Shown piece by piece: positions 8,899 through 17,784 of a stretch of 64,000 bases of DNA. A program made the position numbers and the translations under genes. This DNA is from Streptomyces sp. NBC_01237 (GTDB lineage Bacteria; Actinomycetota; Actinomycetes; Streptomycetales; Streptomycetaceae). The stretch lies in NCBI RefSeq assembly GCF_035917275.1, contig NZ_CP108509.1, positions 744,001-808,000 of the forward strand, read 5' to 3'. Within the stretch, counting starts at the first letter, position 1. Each line of letters starts with the position of its first letter. The notes beneath the pieces were generated by a model. That model searched no databases and had not been told where the DNA came from. It was given only the letters and a program-made list of their open reading frames with translations.

Positions 8899-10410
8899 AT
8901 GAGTGGATGCGGCTGCGGGCAGTCCCCCATTGCCATCGGCGGCTGTCAGCCCTCCAAACCGGCCTGTCCCCCCGTCGCTTGTCCCGGCTCCAAGCCGTGC
9001 GAGCACTGCGAGACGACCCCACTGCGCGACTCCGCGCCGTACCGGGTGGCAGCGACCGCGAGCAGCACCGACCCGACGCCGTACTACACCATCGCCAACA
9101 CCCATGCCGCGCTGGACCCAGTCGTCGCCCAGACCATCCTGAACAGCGGGACGGGCACGTTCCCGGCCGACGACGGGACGCACAACGGCCAGCACACCTG
9201 GCTCGCCGGTGTCGTGCACATCGACCCTGCGTCACTGCGGGGCAACCCCACCAGCGTCACGGTCAGCGCCTCGGTCCATGTCCACAACGACGGCAGGAAC
9301 GCGGCCTGCCGGCTCTACGGCCGCTTCGCCCTGTGGAACGGCACGACCCCGATCCGCACCGACCTCCTGGGCCCACCCGATCTGCCGGCGGGGGGTGACG
9401 ACAACGGCGTCATCCCAGCGACCACCGTGTCCGTCGCGGACGTCCTCGCGGGAAAGATCGTCGTCGAGCTCAACCTGGAAACAGGCAACGACGACGCCTG
9501 CCGGGTCGGCCCCAAGCAGTGGACCGTCGACAGCTTCGTCCTGACCGTCCAGGCGTCCGCCCCGGGCTGCGGCAGGCCGTTCCTCCGTACGACCTGCCGC
9601 AACTGCGACGGCACGGTCACCTGCACGACCGACACCCTCGACGGCTCGACGACTCCCTACGCCGCGGTCCCGCCGGTCATCCCGGTCGCCTCCTGCCAGG
9701 ACGGATGTGCCGCCGCCCGCCCTCCGTGCCTCTCCACCGACCGGGGAAACGCCATCACCCGGGGCAGCGACGGGTGTCTGTACGCACCCGACACTCCTGC
9801 TCTGGACCCGTCCCCCTGCAATGCCGCGAGGAACACGACCGGTGGACTACTCGTGCCGCGGATCGACCTGACGGGTATCGCTCCTGGCGGCAACAGCAGT
9901 GGCGAACGGTCGGTGGACATCGACGTCACCGGCACGCCCGGCTGCCCCGAAAGGTGGAAGATCGGCGCCCGACTCACACCGGTGAGCGGGTTCCTCAACT
10001 CCGAGCGCCAGCACGCCAACCTCCTGGCCCGGGCCGGTACCGACGTACCGATCCCCGAGTCCGACATCGTGCTCCCGGAAGCCGGGGTGTACCACATCGA
10101 CAGCGATGTACGGTACGCGCTCGGTTCCGCCACGGGCGGCAGCGGCTACATCATCGGCTGGCTCAGGGACGAGACCACGGACACCCTGCTGACGAGCTTC
10201 ACCCAGATCGCGGCGATCAACGCGGCGAGCCAGGAGCAGCAAGGCGGAACCACACACATCATGACCGAGTACGCGGTCACTTCCGGCCCCCGGAGGGTCC
10301 GCCTGCACCTGATGTTCGTCCTCACCGGCGGCAAGATCTCCAACGCCGAGGCCGGTGGCACCGACAGCAATGGCGCAACCCGGATGCGCTTCCTCAAGGT
10401 CAGGGACTAA
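8899..10410 (+). CDS. Cysteine-rich protein with phage-fibre-like C-terminal part
   Basis: The product is 503 residues, with GAGGAG eight bases before the ATG. The N-terminus is packed with cysteines (MSGCGCGQSP, then about seven Cys in 40 residues) and no signal peptide is obvious. Two more Cys-rich stretches follow around residues 225-300 (TCRNCDGTVTC, CQDGCAAARPPC). A segment NAITRGSDGCLYAP resembles a short motif I know from actinophage tail proteins. The last 150 residues (EAGVYHIDSDVRYAL onwards) read as beta-strands like C1q/fibre-head folds. Function unknown; a surface or tail-derived adhesin is a guess. The stop codon lies directly beside the IS630-type element. Confidence 0.7.
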   Translation: MSGCGCGQSPIAIGGCQPSKPACPPVACPGSKPCEHCETTPLRDSAPYRVAATASSTDPTPYYTIANTHAALDPVVAQTILNSGTGTFPADDGTHNGQHTWLAGVVHIDPASLRGNPTSVTVSASVHVHNDGRNAACRLYGRFALWNGTTPIRTDLLGPPDLPAGGDDNGVIPATTVSVADVLAGKIVVELNLETGNDDACRVGPKQWTVDSFVLTVQASAPGCGRPFLRTTCRNCDGTVTCTTDTLDGSTTPYAAVPPVIPVASCQDGCAAARPPCLSTDRGNAITRGSDGCLYAPDTPALDPSPCNAARNTTGGLLVPRIDLTGIAPGGNSSGERSVDIDVTGTPGCPERWKIGARLTPVSGFLNSERQHANLLARAGTDVPIPESDIVLPEAGVYHIDSDVRYALGSATGGSGYIIGWLRDETTDTLLTSFTQIAAINAASQEQQGGTTHIMTEYAVTSGPRRVRLHLMFVLTGGKISNAEAGGTDSNGATRMRFLKVRD

Positions 10411-10442
10411 GTGGTCCGTTCCGGAAGTCCTTCGGGGGTTGA

Positions 10443-11612
10443 TCAGGCTGCCAGGGCGACGGAGGATTCTTGGTGTCGGTCGGCGGGTGTGTGCCGGTCG
10501 AGTCGGGCCAGCAGATCGTCCAGGTCGGAGGTGGTGAACCTCCACTGGAACGGCTGTGCCGTGGCGTTGTAGCGGTCTTCGAATGCTCGGAGCCGGTCCC
10601 CGACCTGGGTCAGGTCGGTGAAGTCGTTGGGTGAGACGACCTTGCGCTGCACCACGGAGAAGTAGATCTCCACCTGGTTCAACCAGGAGGCGTGCACGGG
10701 GGTGTGGACCATGACGGCGTTGGGGAACGCCGCCGTCAGCCGTTCGGCGGCCCTCTTGCCGCGGTGGGAAGAGCCGTTGTCGACGACCCGGAAGACACGC
10801 CTGGCGCTGGCGTAGGGTTCCTGTGTCATGACCTGGACGACCAGGCTCATGAACGGGGCGATGCCGGTGCGCGGTTCGCAGCGGCCGAGCACTTGGGCCT
10901 GGTGGACGTCGTAGGCGGCCAGGTAGGCCACGGCACCGCCGCGGCCGTACTCGTGATTGACGCGCATCGCCCTGGCCTGGCCCGGGGCCAGGGTCGGGTG
11001 GCAGCTGCAGCGGGCCTGGACCGAGGTCTTCTCGTCGCTGGAGACGACGTACTCGTCCGTGCCGAGGGGTTCGCCTTCGAAGGTGCGGGCGTACAGGTCC
11101 AGGACCCGCTGGGCCCCGGCGCGGAAGTCCGTGTCGCGGATGAAGATCCAGGACCGGTACTGCCAGGACTTGAGCGCGTCCTGGCGCAACCAGCGGCGCA
11201 CCGTGGACGCGGAGATGCTGCCGGTGATCTGGCGCGCGGTCAGGTCGGTGGCCAGCTCCGGGCACGACCAGCGCGACAACGGGGCCCCGGTCTCGGCCGG
11301 GAGCTGGCAGGCCAGGGCCTTGGCCTCGGCGACCTGCACGGGGGTGAAACGGGCCGGGCGCCCCGAGCGCCTGCGGTCGGCCAGGGCCGGCAGCCGGCCG
11401 TCGGCGAAGCGGTTGCGCCAGGTCCGCACGGTGTCCAGGTGCAGGCCCGTCTCGCGGGCAATGTGCGCATTGGGGCGCCCGCGGGCCGCGTGAAGCACGA
11501 TCGCGGCCCGCTGCCGGGCCTGGTACGCGGTCTTGTGACCGTAGGCCGCCTTCTTCAACCGCTCACGTTCGGCGTTGGTCAGGACGATCGGACGGGCGAG
11601 GGCAACAGGCAT
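10443..11612 (-). CDS. IS630-family transposase
   Basis: This 389-residue protein has an N-terminal winged helix-turn-helix region (AHIARETGLHLDTVRTWRNRF) and a C-terminal DDE catalytic domain with SSDEKTS, VVDNGSSHRG and NQVEIYFS as the three acidic motifs, typical of IS630. It looks intact. Terminal inverted repeats could not be fixed by eye: the left end is probably close to 10408-10411 (a TA in the neighbour's stop codon) and the right end in 11620-11705. The insertion probably separated the flanking genes from their original neighbours. Confidence 0.9.
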   Translation of the reverse strand: MPVALARPIVLTNAERERLKKAAYGHKTAYQARQRAAIVLHAARGRPNAHIARETGLHLDTVRTWRNRFADGRLPALADRRRSGRPARFTPVQVAEAKALACQLPAETGAPLSRWSCPELATDLTARQITGSISASTVRRWLRQDALKSWQYRSWIFIRDTDFRAGAQRVLDLYARTFEGEPLGTDEYVVSSDEKTSVQARCSCHPTLAPGQARAMRVNHEYGRGGAVAYLAAYDVHQAQVLGRCEPRTGIAPFMSLVVQVMTQEPYASARRVFRVVDNGSSHRGKRAAERLTAAFPNAVMVHTPVHASWLNQVEIYFSVVQRKVVSPNDFTDLTQVGDRLRAFEDRYNATAQPFQWRFTTSDLDDLLARLDRHTPADRHQESSVALAA

Positions 11613-11746
11613 GGCCGGCAGGCCGATCGGGAGAAGTGGATCACCGGTACCGCAGTCTCCCGTGCCCGTGGCGGGACTTGTCGGGCAGGATGACCGTCAT
11701 ACCCACGCCCCCGGATTCCACAAGGCCACCGTCCTATTGTTGGCTG

Positions 11747-12415
11747 ATGCGCGCACACCATATTGACCGCCCAGCCGATCTCGACGTCGTCCGTGAGTCC
11801 TATGACCAGGTGGCCGACAACTACGCCCACATGGTGGTGACGACGGGCATGGGTGACATCCGTCGCCATCCCTGGCTCAAGGCGTCGATCGACGCCTTCG
11901 CCGACACCGTGGGCGAGCTCGGGCCCGTCCTCGACGTCGGTTGCGGCCCCGGCACGGTGACCGGCTACCTCGCCGAACGCGGACTCGACGTATCCGGGGT
12001 AGACCTCTCTCCCCGCATGATCGAGAACGCACGCCGTCTTCATCCGCAATGCCGCTTCAGCGTCGCCTCCGCCACCGAGCTCGACCTCGGTGAAGCCTCC
12101 CTCGGCGGCCTCCTCGGGTGGTGGTCACTGTTCAACCTCCCCCGCGATGTCCTTCCACAGGTCCTCGCCCATTTCGCGCACGCCCTGAAGCCGGGCGGGC
12201 ACTTCATCGCCGCCACACACGTCGGCGACGAGGACGCGGTGCGCACCGAGGCCTACGGAGGAGTGCCCGTTCGCTGGACCACGCACAAGTGGCGGCCGGA
12301 ACAGCTCGCGGACCTGATCGAGCAGGCCGGACTGCACCCGGTCGCCGAACTCCGGCTCCCCGCGGATGAGCAAACCGGGCCGGGCGTGGTCATCATGGCC
12401 AAGCGCCCCGTCTGA
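11747..12415 (+). CDS. Class I SAM-dependent methyltransferase
   Basis: The 222-residue product has motif I VLDVGCGPGTVTGYLAERG followed by the acidic residue of VSGVDLSPRMIENARR, and a post-motif region LKPGGHFIAATHVGD, all as in small-molecule methyltransferases. The ATG at 11747 gives an N-terminus beginning MRAHHIDRPADLDVVRESYD, normal for this group; the longer upstream frame lies in the insertion-element flank. The substrate is unknown. It sits alone between two transposable elements, so its original context is lost. Confidence 0.82.
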   Translation: MRAHHIDRPADLDVVRESYDQVADNYAHMVVTTGMGDIRRHPWLKASIDAFADTVGELGPVLDVGCGPGTVTGYLAERGLDVSGVDLSPRMIENARRLHPQCRFSVASATELDLGEASLGGLLGWWSLFNLPRDVLPQVLAHFAHALKPGGHFIAATHVGDEDAVRTEAYGGVPVRWTTHKWRPEQLADLIEQAGLHPVAELRLPADEQTGPGVVIMAKRPV

Positions 12416-12553
12416 GGACCCCCGGCCCCAAAGGCGCCACCCTCCGGACTGCGCCTGCGCCCTCTACCTCGCAGCCCCCGACACATCTGACCAGCCCCAC
12501 ACGACGCCGCCTCCGGAGTCAACCCCCGAAGGACCTCCGGAGGCGACCACTAA

Positions 12554-13440
12554 CTGATCGTTTCAGAATGAGATCGGTTTAGTGGCTTGGCAGTTGGGCG
12601 TTGGGTCGGCAGGATCTGGTGGGTGTCTGCTGACCTTGTGCCTGATGACCTGTGGGAACGCGTAGCTCCGCTGCTTCCGGTTCGTTCGCCTCGGCGGCAC
12701 CGGTATCCCGGGCGGCTGCCGGCCGATGACCGTGCTGCTCTGCGGGGCATCGTTTACGTGCTGCGCAAGAGTGTGAGCTGGCGGGACGTTCCCGCGGAGC
12801 TGGTGGGCTGCAGTGGGGTGACGGCCTGGCGGCGCCTGCGGGACTGGACCGAAGCCGGCGTATGGCCCCGCCTGCACGAGGTTCTCCTGGCGGAACTACG
12901 TAAAGAGGGCCTGCTGGAGATGGACGACGCCTCGATCGGCGGCTCGCACGTCAGAGCCCTCAAAGGGGGGCTCACACCGGACCTTCGCCGGTCGACCGGG
13001 CCCGGCCCGGCAGCAAGCACCACTTGATCGTCGACCGGCACGGAACTCCGCTCGCCGTCTCTCCGACCAGCGGCAACCGCCACGACGTCACCCAGCTCAT
13101 GCCCCTGCTGGACGCCATACCCCACATTCGCGGACTGCGCGGCCGGCCACGCCACCGGCCCCGGCGACTGTTCGCCGACCGCGGGTACGACTACGACAAA
13201 TACCGCCGTCTCGTCCGCGCACGTGGGATCACACCCAAGATCGCCCGCCGCGGCACCCCGCACGGCTCAGGACTGGGCAAGACCCGGTGGGTCGTCGAGC
13301 GCACCTTCGCCTGGCTCCACCAGTTCAAAAGACTCCGCATCCGTTACGAGATACGAGCCGACCTCCACCTCGGACTACTCCAACTCGCCTGCAGCATCAT
13401 CTGCTTGAGGCGACTCCGGACCTCATTCTGAAACGATCAG
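12554..13440 (+). mobile_element. Complete IS5-type insertion sequence, 887 bp
   Basis: The ends are matching inverted repeats: CTGATCGTTTCAGAATGAG at 12554-12572 and its complement at 13422-13440. Directly outside both ends is the same 3-base word TAA (12551-12553 and 13441-13443), read here as the target-site duplication. Size, end structure, TA-rich target and two overlapping frames fit the IS427-type branch of IS5. Intact ends suggest recent insertion. Confidence 0.88.
12623..13431 (+). CDS. IS5-family transposase in two overlapping frames (-1 frameshift)
   Basis: Frame 1 runs from GTG 12623 to 13027 and contains the DUF4096-like N-terminus (LVPDDLWERVAPLLP) and the first catalytic Asp (MDDASIGGSH). 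Homology then continues in the -1 frame: after the run AAAGGGGGG (about 12959-12967) the other frame reads GAHTGPSPVDRARPGSKHH and on through the second Asp (LFADRGYDYDKY) and the Glu (TRWVVERTFAW) to 13431. The slippery run at the switch point is what IS427-type elements use for programmed -1 frameshifting, so the transposase is probably functional rather than broken. Confidence 0.85.
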
Positions 13441-13700
13441 TAAGGGCTGTCCCGTGGGGCGTCGCTTCGTTCGGTGAGTGGGCGTCGGCCGAGTGAGGGT
13501 GTCGCGCCGGTAGACGCAGTCGAGCGCGGCGATGCCCCAGTGGCTGCGAGGCGCTCGGGGCCGAGAGAAGATGCGCGTGCGTGTCACCGCACCCGTCGCG
13601 TGAGCTGTCGGGCGCCCCGGTGGGCACCGGACGGCCGCAGCGACCACCGGAGTCCGCCCGGCCGTGCCGCCGGGTCAGGTCCCGGCGGCCGTCGGCGCGG

Positions 13701-13856
13701 TTATTCCTCTCGTTCCAACTCGGCCTGGGCCCGCTGGGCGTCCAGGTCGTCCTGAGCGGTCTTATAGATGTCGCGCACGAGTTCGGCGCCTTCCTTCTCG
13801 GATGCGCCTGTGAGGCCCCGCATTCGATCGGCCCAGGTTTCATCAGGCTGAGTCAT
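13701..13856 (-). CDS. Small acidic hypothetical protein
   Basis: From the ATG at 13856 (GGAG eight bases upstream) this encodes 51 residues, highly charged and probably all helical, starting MTQPDETWADRMRG and ending AQAELEREE. Codon third positions are GC-rich as in real genes. No family is recognised; the charge pattern would suit a small cytoplasmic protein. Confidence 0.5.
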   Translation of the reverse strand: MTQPDETWADRMRGLTGASEKEGAELVRDIYKTAQDDLDAQRAQAELEREE

Positions 13857-14058
13857 CTCGGTCTCCAACCCTGGAGGACACGGACATACGCCAGGTTCAA
13901 CAGGTGGCAACGGCGAAAGACACATCGACCATTACCCCACTTGCAACGATATCGCGCTGTTTGTCAGCACTCCACCCGCCCACGGGCGAGAGCGGCATCG
14001 AGGCAGCGCCGGGACGTAGTCTGATCAACCTTTCACTCAGAAACCGAGGACTCCCATC

Positions 14059-14670
14059 TTGTTGCGCTATTGGATCGCGGCCGTGCGTCGCACCGCCGTG
14101 GCCGCCGCTTCGGTCGCCGTTGTCGTGGGGGCGGCCATGGCCGGTGTACTGATATCGGAGGACACGGACGTCTGGTCGGCCGCGCTGCTCCAAGGTGCGC
14201 TCGCCGGCCTCCTGGCCGGCGTCGTCCTGTCTGCCGCGGTCGCCACGTCGAGCACGTGGCATGCCTGGCGTACGGCCTCGCGTCATGGTCTGAGTCCGGC
14301 CGCCGAGGCCGCGGCTGTGCCCTGCACCGCCGAGTTCCGGACCCCCGTGCCCGCCGGCACCACCGCCTACCAGCTCACCGACAGCGTGCTGCACGCCCTC
14401 AAGAAGGTGCCGTTCCCCCGGATCGATGAAGTCGAGGAGTTCACGCACGGCAAGCTCACCCTCGTCTGCACGAGTTCGCTCGCCCTTCCGGTGAGGCTGC
14501 ACATCTCCATCGAGACAGACCGGGACACCGCGACGGTGACCATGGACGCCCGCCCTGTGACCACATGGAAGCGTCTCGACGGCGGCGCCAGCTGGAGCGT
14601 CCTCACAGCGACCAAACCGCATGTCAGCAAGGCCATCCACCATGAAGCGGGCAGCACGAACGCAACCTGA
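14059..14670 (+). CDS. Hypothetical membrane protein
   Basis: The 203-residue product has two N-terminal membrane helices (AVAAASVAVVVGAAMAGVLI and AALLQGALAGLLAGVVLSAA) and a soluble C-terminal domain of about 120 residues. The frame begins at TTG 14059 with CGAGGA about nine bases upstream; a GTG at 14083 is another possible start. No known family is recognised and no operon partner is present. Confidence 0.6.
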   Translation: MLRYWIAAVRRTAVAAASVAVVVGAAMAGVLISEDTDVWSAALLQGALAGLLAGVVLSAAVATSSTWHAWRTASRHGLSPAAEAAAVPCTAEFRTPVPAGTTAYQLTDSVLHALKKVPFPRIDEVEEFTHGKLTLVCTSSLALPVRLHISIETDRDTATVTMDARPVTTWKRLDGGASWSVLTATKPHVSKAIHHEAGSTNAT

Positions 14671-14829
14671 GCACGGTCGACGACGGCCTTCTTGGCCTTG
14701 GCTTTGCAGTTGCTGCTGAGTGGTCGCGGCGACCGAGGCGGAACTCATCTGAAGCCGGAAGACGGACTGAGGCCGTACCGGCGCATCGAGGGTTTCCCCG
14801 CATGGGAGAAGGCCCCGGAGATGGTGGTG

Positions 14830-15805
14830 GTGGAGGAGGCGGCGTGTCCGTGCTCGGTGCGGCTGTCGGCACCGTCGCCTCCGGCGCGATCACCACCGGG
14901 TGTCGTGGCGGTGGATGTTCGCCGTACCCGTCATCGTCGCCGTCCTCGCCCTGACCGTCGCGCGGCGGCTGCTGCCGTCCGGGCCCGCCGGAACGTCCCG
15001 GCCCCGGCCCGGCCTCGACCCCGCAGGGGCCGTACTCGCCACCCTGGGCATCTCCGTCGGCAGTTATGGCCTGATCGTCAGCGGCGATCACCCGTGGACG
15101 TCTGCCGACGTGCTCGTCCCGCTCACCGCGGGCGCCGTACTGCTCTCGGCGTTCCTCGCGGTCGAGCGCCGTGTCCGCCGGCCGCTGCTGCCGCCCGGGT
15201 TCCTCAGGAGGCCGAGCCGCGCCCTCGGGCTCACCGGCATTCTGCTGGCATCGGCCGGCACCGGAGTGGTGACCTTCCTGCTCTCCCTCTACCTTCAGCA
15301 ACAACACCACTGGACACCGCTGGCGACAGCCGGCGCCTTCATACCCTTCACCGTCGTCCTGATCACGACCAGCCGCGTGGCCGGAGTGCTGGTCGGACGA
15401 TTCGGAGCGGCCCGCGTCACCACCGCGGGACTCCTCACAGGAGCAGCCGGACTCGCACTCCTCGCCGGCATCGACCCCGGCACCACCTTCGCCCTCGGCC
15501 TCCTGCCCGGCCTCATCCTCCTGCCCGCCGGTGCCTCCCTCATCTTCTCCGGAGCTGCCGTCCTGTCCACGGCGGACGTACCCACGCATCAGACCGGTCT
15601 GGCAGGCGGCACCATGAACACCGCCATGGAACTCGGCCCCACCGTCGGCCTCGCCGCACTGATGTCCGTCGCCGCGACACAGACCGACACGGTGACCGGC
15701 TACGCCTGGGCCTTCTCCACCGGCGCCGCCGTCTACCTGGCCGCCGCGCTCGCCGCACTCGCACTGAACCGCCGCACCACCACCGCAAGGCGCGATCCTT
15801 CATGA
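14830..15805 (+). pseudogene. DHA2-type MFS drug transporter, 5'-truncated and frameshifted
   Basis: The C-terminal two thirds of a 14-helix drug/H+ antiporter is readable from 14900 (SWRWMFAVPV, the segment after helix 6) to the stop at 15805, with about seven to eight hydrophobic helices. Immediately upstream, in a different frame, the expected preceding segment VLGAAVGTVASGAITTG is recognisable, so a frameshift lies near 14898. The first 150 or so residues, including the motif A loop, are missing. A full member has about 480 residues, so the gene is almost certainly dead. Confidence 0.7.
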
Positions 15806-16266
15806 CTGACGGTTCGCGGGTTCAGCCGCAGAGGTACGGACGAGAGGGGCCCGCGACACCGTCAACCCGGAGGAGTGCGCAGTCGGGGACTGTCGGTCTT
15901 CGATCACGTTGCCGCATTGCTCGCGCGGAACGGTTCCTGCGCACGAACCGCGCCCCTCGGGGCACGAAGCCGCGTCTCGCCGCGGGCAGCGAGTTTCTCC
16001 AGGACCGCGCGGTGGAGCCGAGCCCGAACCCGGTCCAGGCTCCACCGCGCGATCCGCCGGCAGACCGTCCGCCGGGCCGGACCGAAACACTGTCGGAAGC
16101 TGCCGCCATGTAGAGCCCGAGCCGGCCGCGAGGACGACCGCGGCCAGAGCCTCACGTTCGGCAGCCCGACGCCGGCCCCCGCCCTACGGACGCCTCACCT
16201 CTGCTCGACGAAGGAGTCCGTCGACAGCCGAACGTGTCATCGCCCCCGGGCCAGGATGAGAAGGAG
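15806..16266. other. Gap between converging transporter remnant and oxygenase gene
   Basis: No gene is seen. It holds two inverted repeats: 16007-16050 (listed separately) and a 7-bp stem at 16124-16145. Confidence 0.5.
16007..16050. terminator. Inverted repeat, possible bidirectional terminator
   Basis: Two perfect 13-base arms (GCGCGGTGGAGCC at 16007-16019 and its complement at 16038-16050) are separated by 18 bases. It lies downstream of the last gene of the first NRPS operon (- strand) and of the transporter remnant (+ strand). Confidence 0.5.
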
Positions 16267-16869
16267 TCACTGACCTTCGGGCACGAAGAACATGACCAGC
16301 GAACCACGTACACCGGAGCTCACTTCGCTCACCTCGTGCACCAGGTCGTTGGTGCCGACGAGAATCGAGCCGCGGCGAAGGACGAACCGTCTGGGCTGCT
16401 CGCTGTCCCCGTGAGCCACGAACTCGCCGCCGGTGTAGTCATCACTGAGACCGATGACGACGTTGGCGCAGTACTCCGGGTTCGATTCCGAGTCGGTGTG
16501 GCGTCCTATGTACTGGCCACGCTGCATGTAGTTGACCTGCGACCGCCGTACGGACACCTTGTGGCCACACAGCTCGCCCCAGTAGGCCATTGCCTCACTC
16601 TTGGCAATGATCTGAAGGATCTCCTCGGCGATGTGCGGCGCTGCCACCTTGTGAGGTGCGGAGCTGGAACCGGACATCGCGATGTCGAAGGAGTCGACGA
16701 CTATGCGCCCGACCTCGACATTGTTGTTGTCGCCGATTCCTACATCACGCGGCAGCTTCTCGCAGAGCTCAGCCACCCTTTCGATCTCCTCTGCGGAGTA
16801 GGGCCCGTCATCGGGTCCTTCGATCATCAGGACGGAATCCAGCATGAGCAGTTCGCGGTTGGTACTCAT
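16267..16869 (-). CDS. 2-oxoglutarate/Fe(II)-dependent oxygenase
   Basis: The 200-residue product starts at ATG 16869 with GGGAGG upstream. It shows the jelly-roll iron site: H124-x-D126 (GRHTD), distal H178 (NDLVHEV), and R188 (SGVRGSL) for the 2-oxoglutarate carboxylate, as in prolyl-4-hydroxylase-like enzymes. It is the last gene of the first NRPS operon, 27 bases after the amidinotransferase-fold gene. The likely role is hydroxylation or desaturation of an amino acid precursor, possibly the arginine- or piperazate-derived residue, before or after loading. The substrate is inferred from position only. Confidence 0.85.
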   Translation of the reverse strand: MSTNRELLMLDSVLMIEGPDDGPYSAEEIERVAELCEKLPRDVGIGDNNNVEVGRIVVDSFDIAMSGSSSAPHKVAAPHIAEEILQIIAKSEAMAYWGELCGHKVSVRRSQVNYMQRGQYIGRHTDSESNPEYCANVVIGLSDDYTGGEFVAHGDSEQPRRFVLRRGSILVGTNDLVHEVSEVSSGVRGSLVMFFVPEGQ

Positions 16870-16896
16870 GATTTAGCCTCCCTAGTGGCGTGTGGG

Positions 16897-17703
16897 TCAG
16901 CGAAGTACCAGCGTGCAGCACTTGACGCTGCCGCCGGCCTTGAGAAGTTCCGATACGTCCACTCCGACGGGGGTGAAACCCCGTTTCTCCAACTGCGGAA
17001 TCAGGCCGGTCGCGGCCTTGGGCAGAAGAACGTTCCGACCGTCCGAAAAGGCGTTGAGTCCGAACACCGCGGCGTCTTCGTCCGACGCGATGACGGCGTC
17101 CGGGAACATCTCCTTCAGAACTGCCTGGCTGCCGGGCGTGAACGCTGCCGGATAGTACATTATTTCGGTATCGGAGAGTACGGCCAGGGCGGTGTCCAAG
17201 TGGTAATGCCTCGGGTTGACCAGGGTCAGCCCCGTGACCGGAAGCCCGAAGAATTCCTGAGCTTCGGCGTGTGACCGGGGGTCCGTACGGAAGCCCGTGC
17301 CGGCCAGGATTCTGCGGCCGACAGTCAGGTAGTCACCTTCTCCCTCATTGATGAACTCCGGCCACAGGACGTCCTCGTAGCCGTTCCGCAAGAACCAGTT
17401 CAGATAGGCGGGCCCTTCGGCCGTGCGCTCGACATGCCGGAATCGGGCGCCCAGGACCTTTCCATCGACGACGGTGGCACCGTTCGCGGCGAAGACCATG
17501 TCCGGGAGGCCGGGAACGGGCTCCACTACCTCAACGGTGTGCCCGAGGTCCGTGTAGAGCTGCTGGAGCTCCTCCCACTGACGCACCGCCAGGCCGTTGT
17601 CGACCGGCTTCTCCGGCGCCATCCATGGGTTGATCGAGTAGACGACGTCGAAGTGCCGGGGACGGCACATCAGCAGTCGGTGTGGTTCGGCCGTGCGGAA
17701 CAT
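16897..17703 (-). CDS. DDAH / arginine dihydrolase-like enzyme (amidinotransferase fold)
   Basis: This 268-residue protein belongs to the guanidine-modifying superfamily: early YSINPWM (residues 22-28), VFAANG with Asn74, GEGD (121-124), catalytic-type His168 in NPRHYHLDT, and the nucleophile Cys262 or 263 near the C-terminus. Members release citrulline from arginine or methylarginine, or, in the ArgZ/AgrE type, ornithine plus ammonia and CO2. From memory, Asn at the position of Asn74 and the INPWM motif go with the ornithine-forming type. In this operon, ornithine would feed the N-hydroxylase/piperazate synthase. GGAG lies six bases before the ATG. An alternative is tailoring of an arginine residue in the peptide. 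Confidence 0.75.
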   Translation of the reverse strand: MFRTAEPHRLLMCRPRHFDVVYSINPWMAPEKPVDNGLAVRQWEELQQLYTDLGHTVEVVEPVPGLPDMVFAANGATVVDGKVLGARFRHVERTAEGPAYLNWFLRNGYEDVLWPEFINEGEGDYLTVGRRILAGTGFRTDPRSHAEAQEFFGLPVTGLTLVNPRHYHLDTALAVLSDTEIMYYPAAFTPGSQAVLKEMFPDAVIASDEDAAVFGLNAFSDGRNVLLPKAATGLIPQLEKRGFTPVGVDVSELLKAGGSVKCCTLVLR

Positions 17704-17784
17704 TCACCGCTCCGTTCTGGAATTCGTGGTTTCCACAGGGGACAGCATCGACGCCTCCGATACGGCTCGATGTGAATCCGGTTG

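Noticed and set aside
10408..11705. Terminal inverted repeats of the IS630-type element
   Set aside because: The candidate ends share only scattered matches (GGTC and AAGTCC), not enough to fix boundaries.
14692..16113. 473-residue + strand frame
   Set aside because: It is Arg/Pro-rich out-of-frame text over the transporter remnant; the transporter reading gives clear helices.
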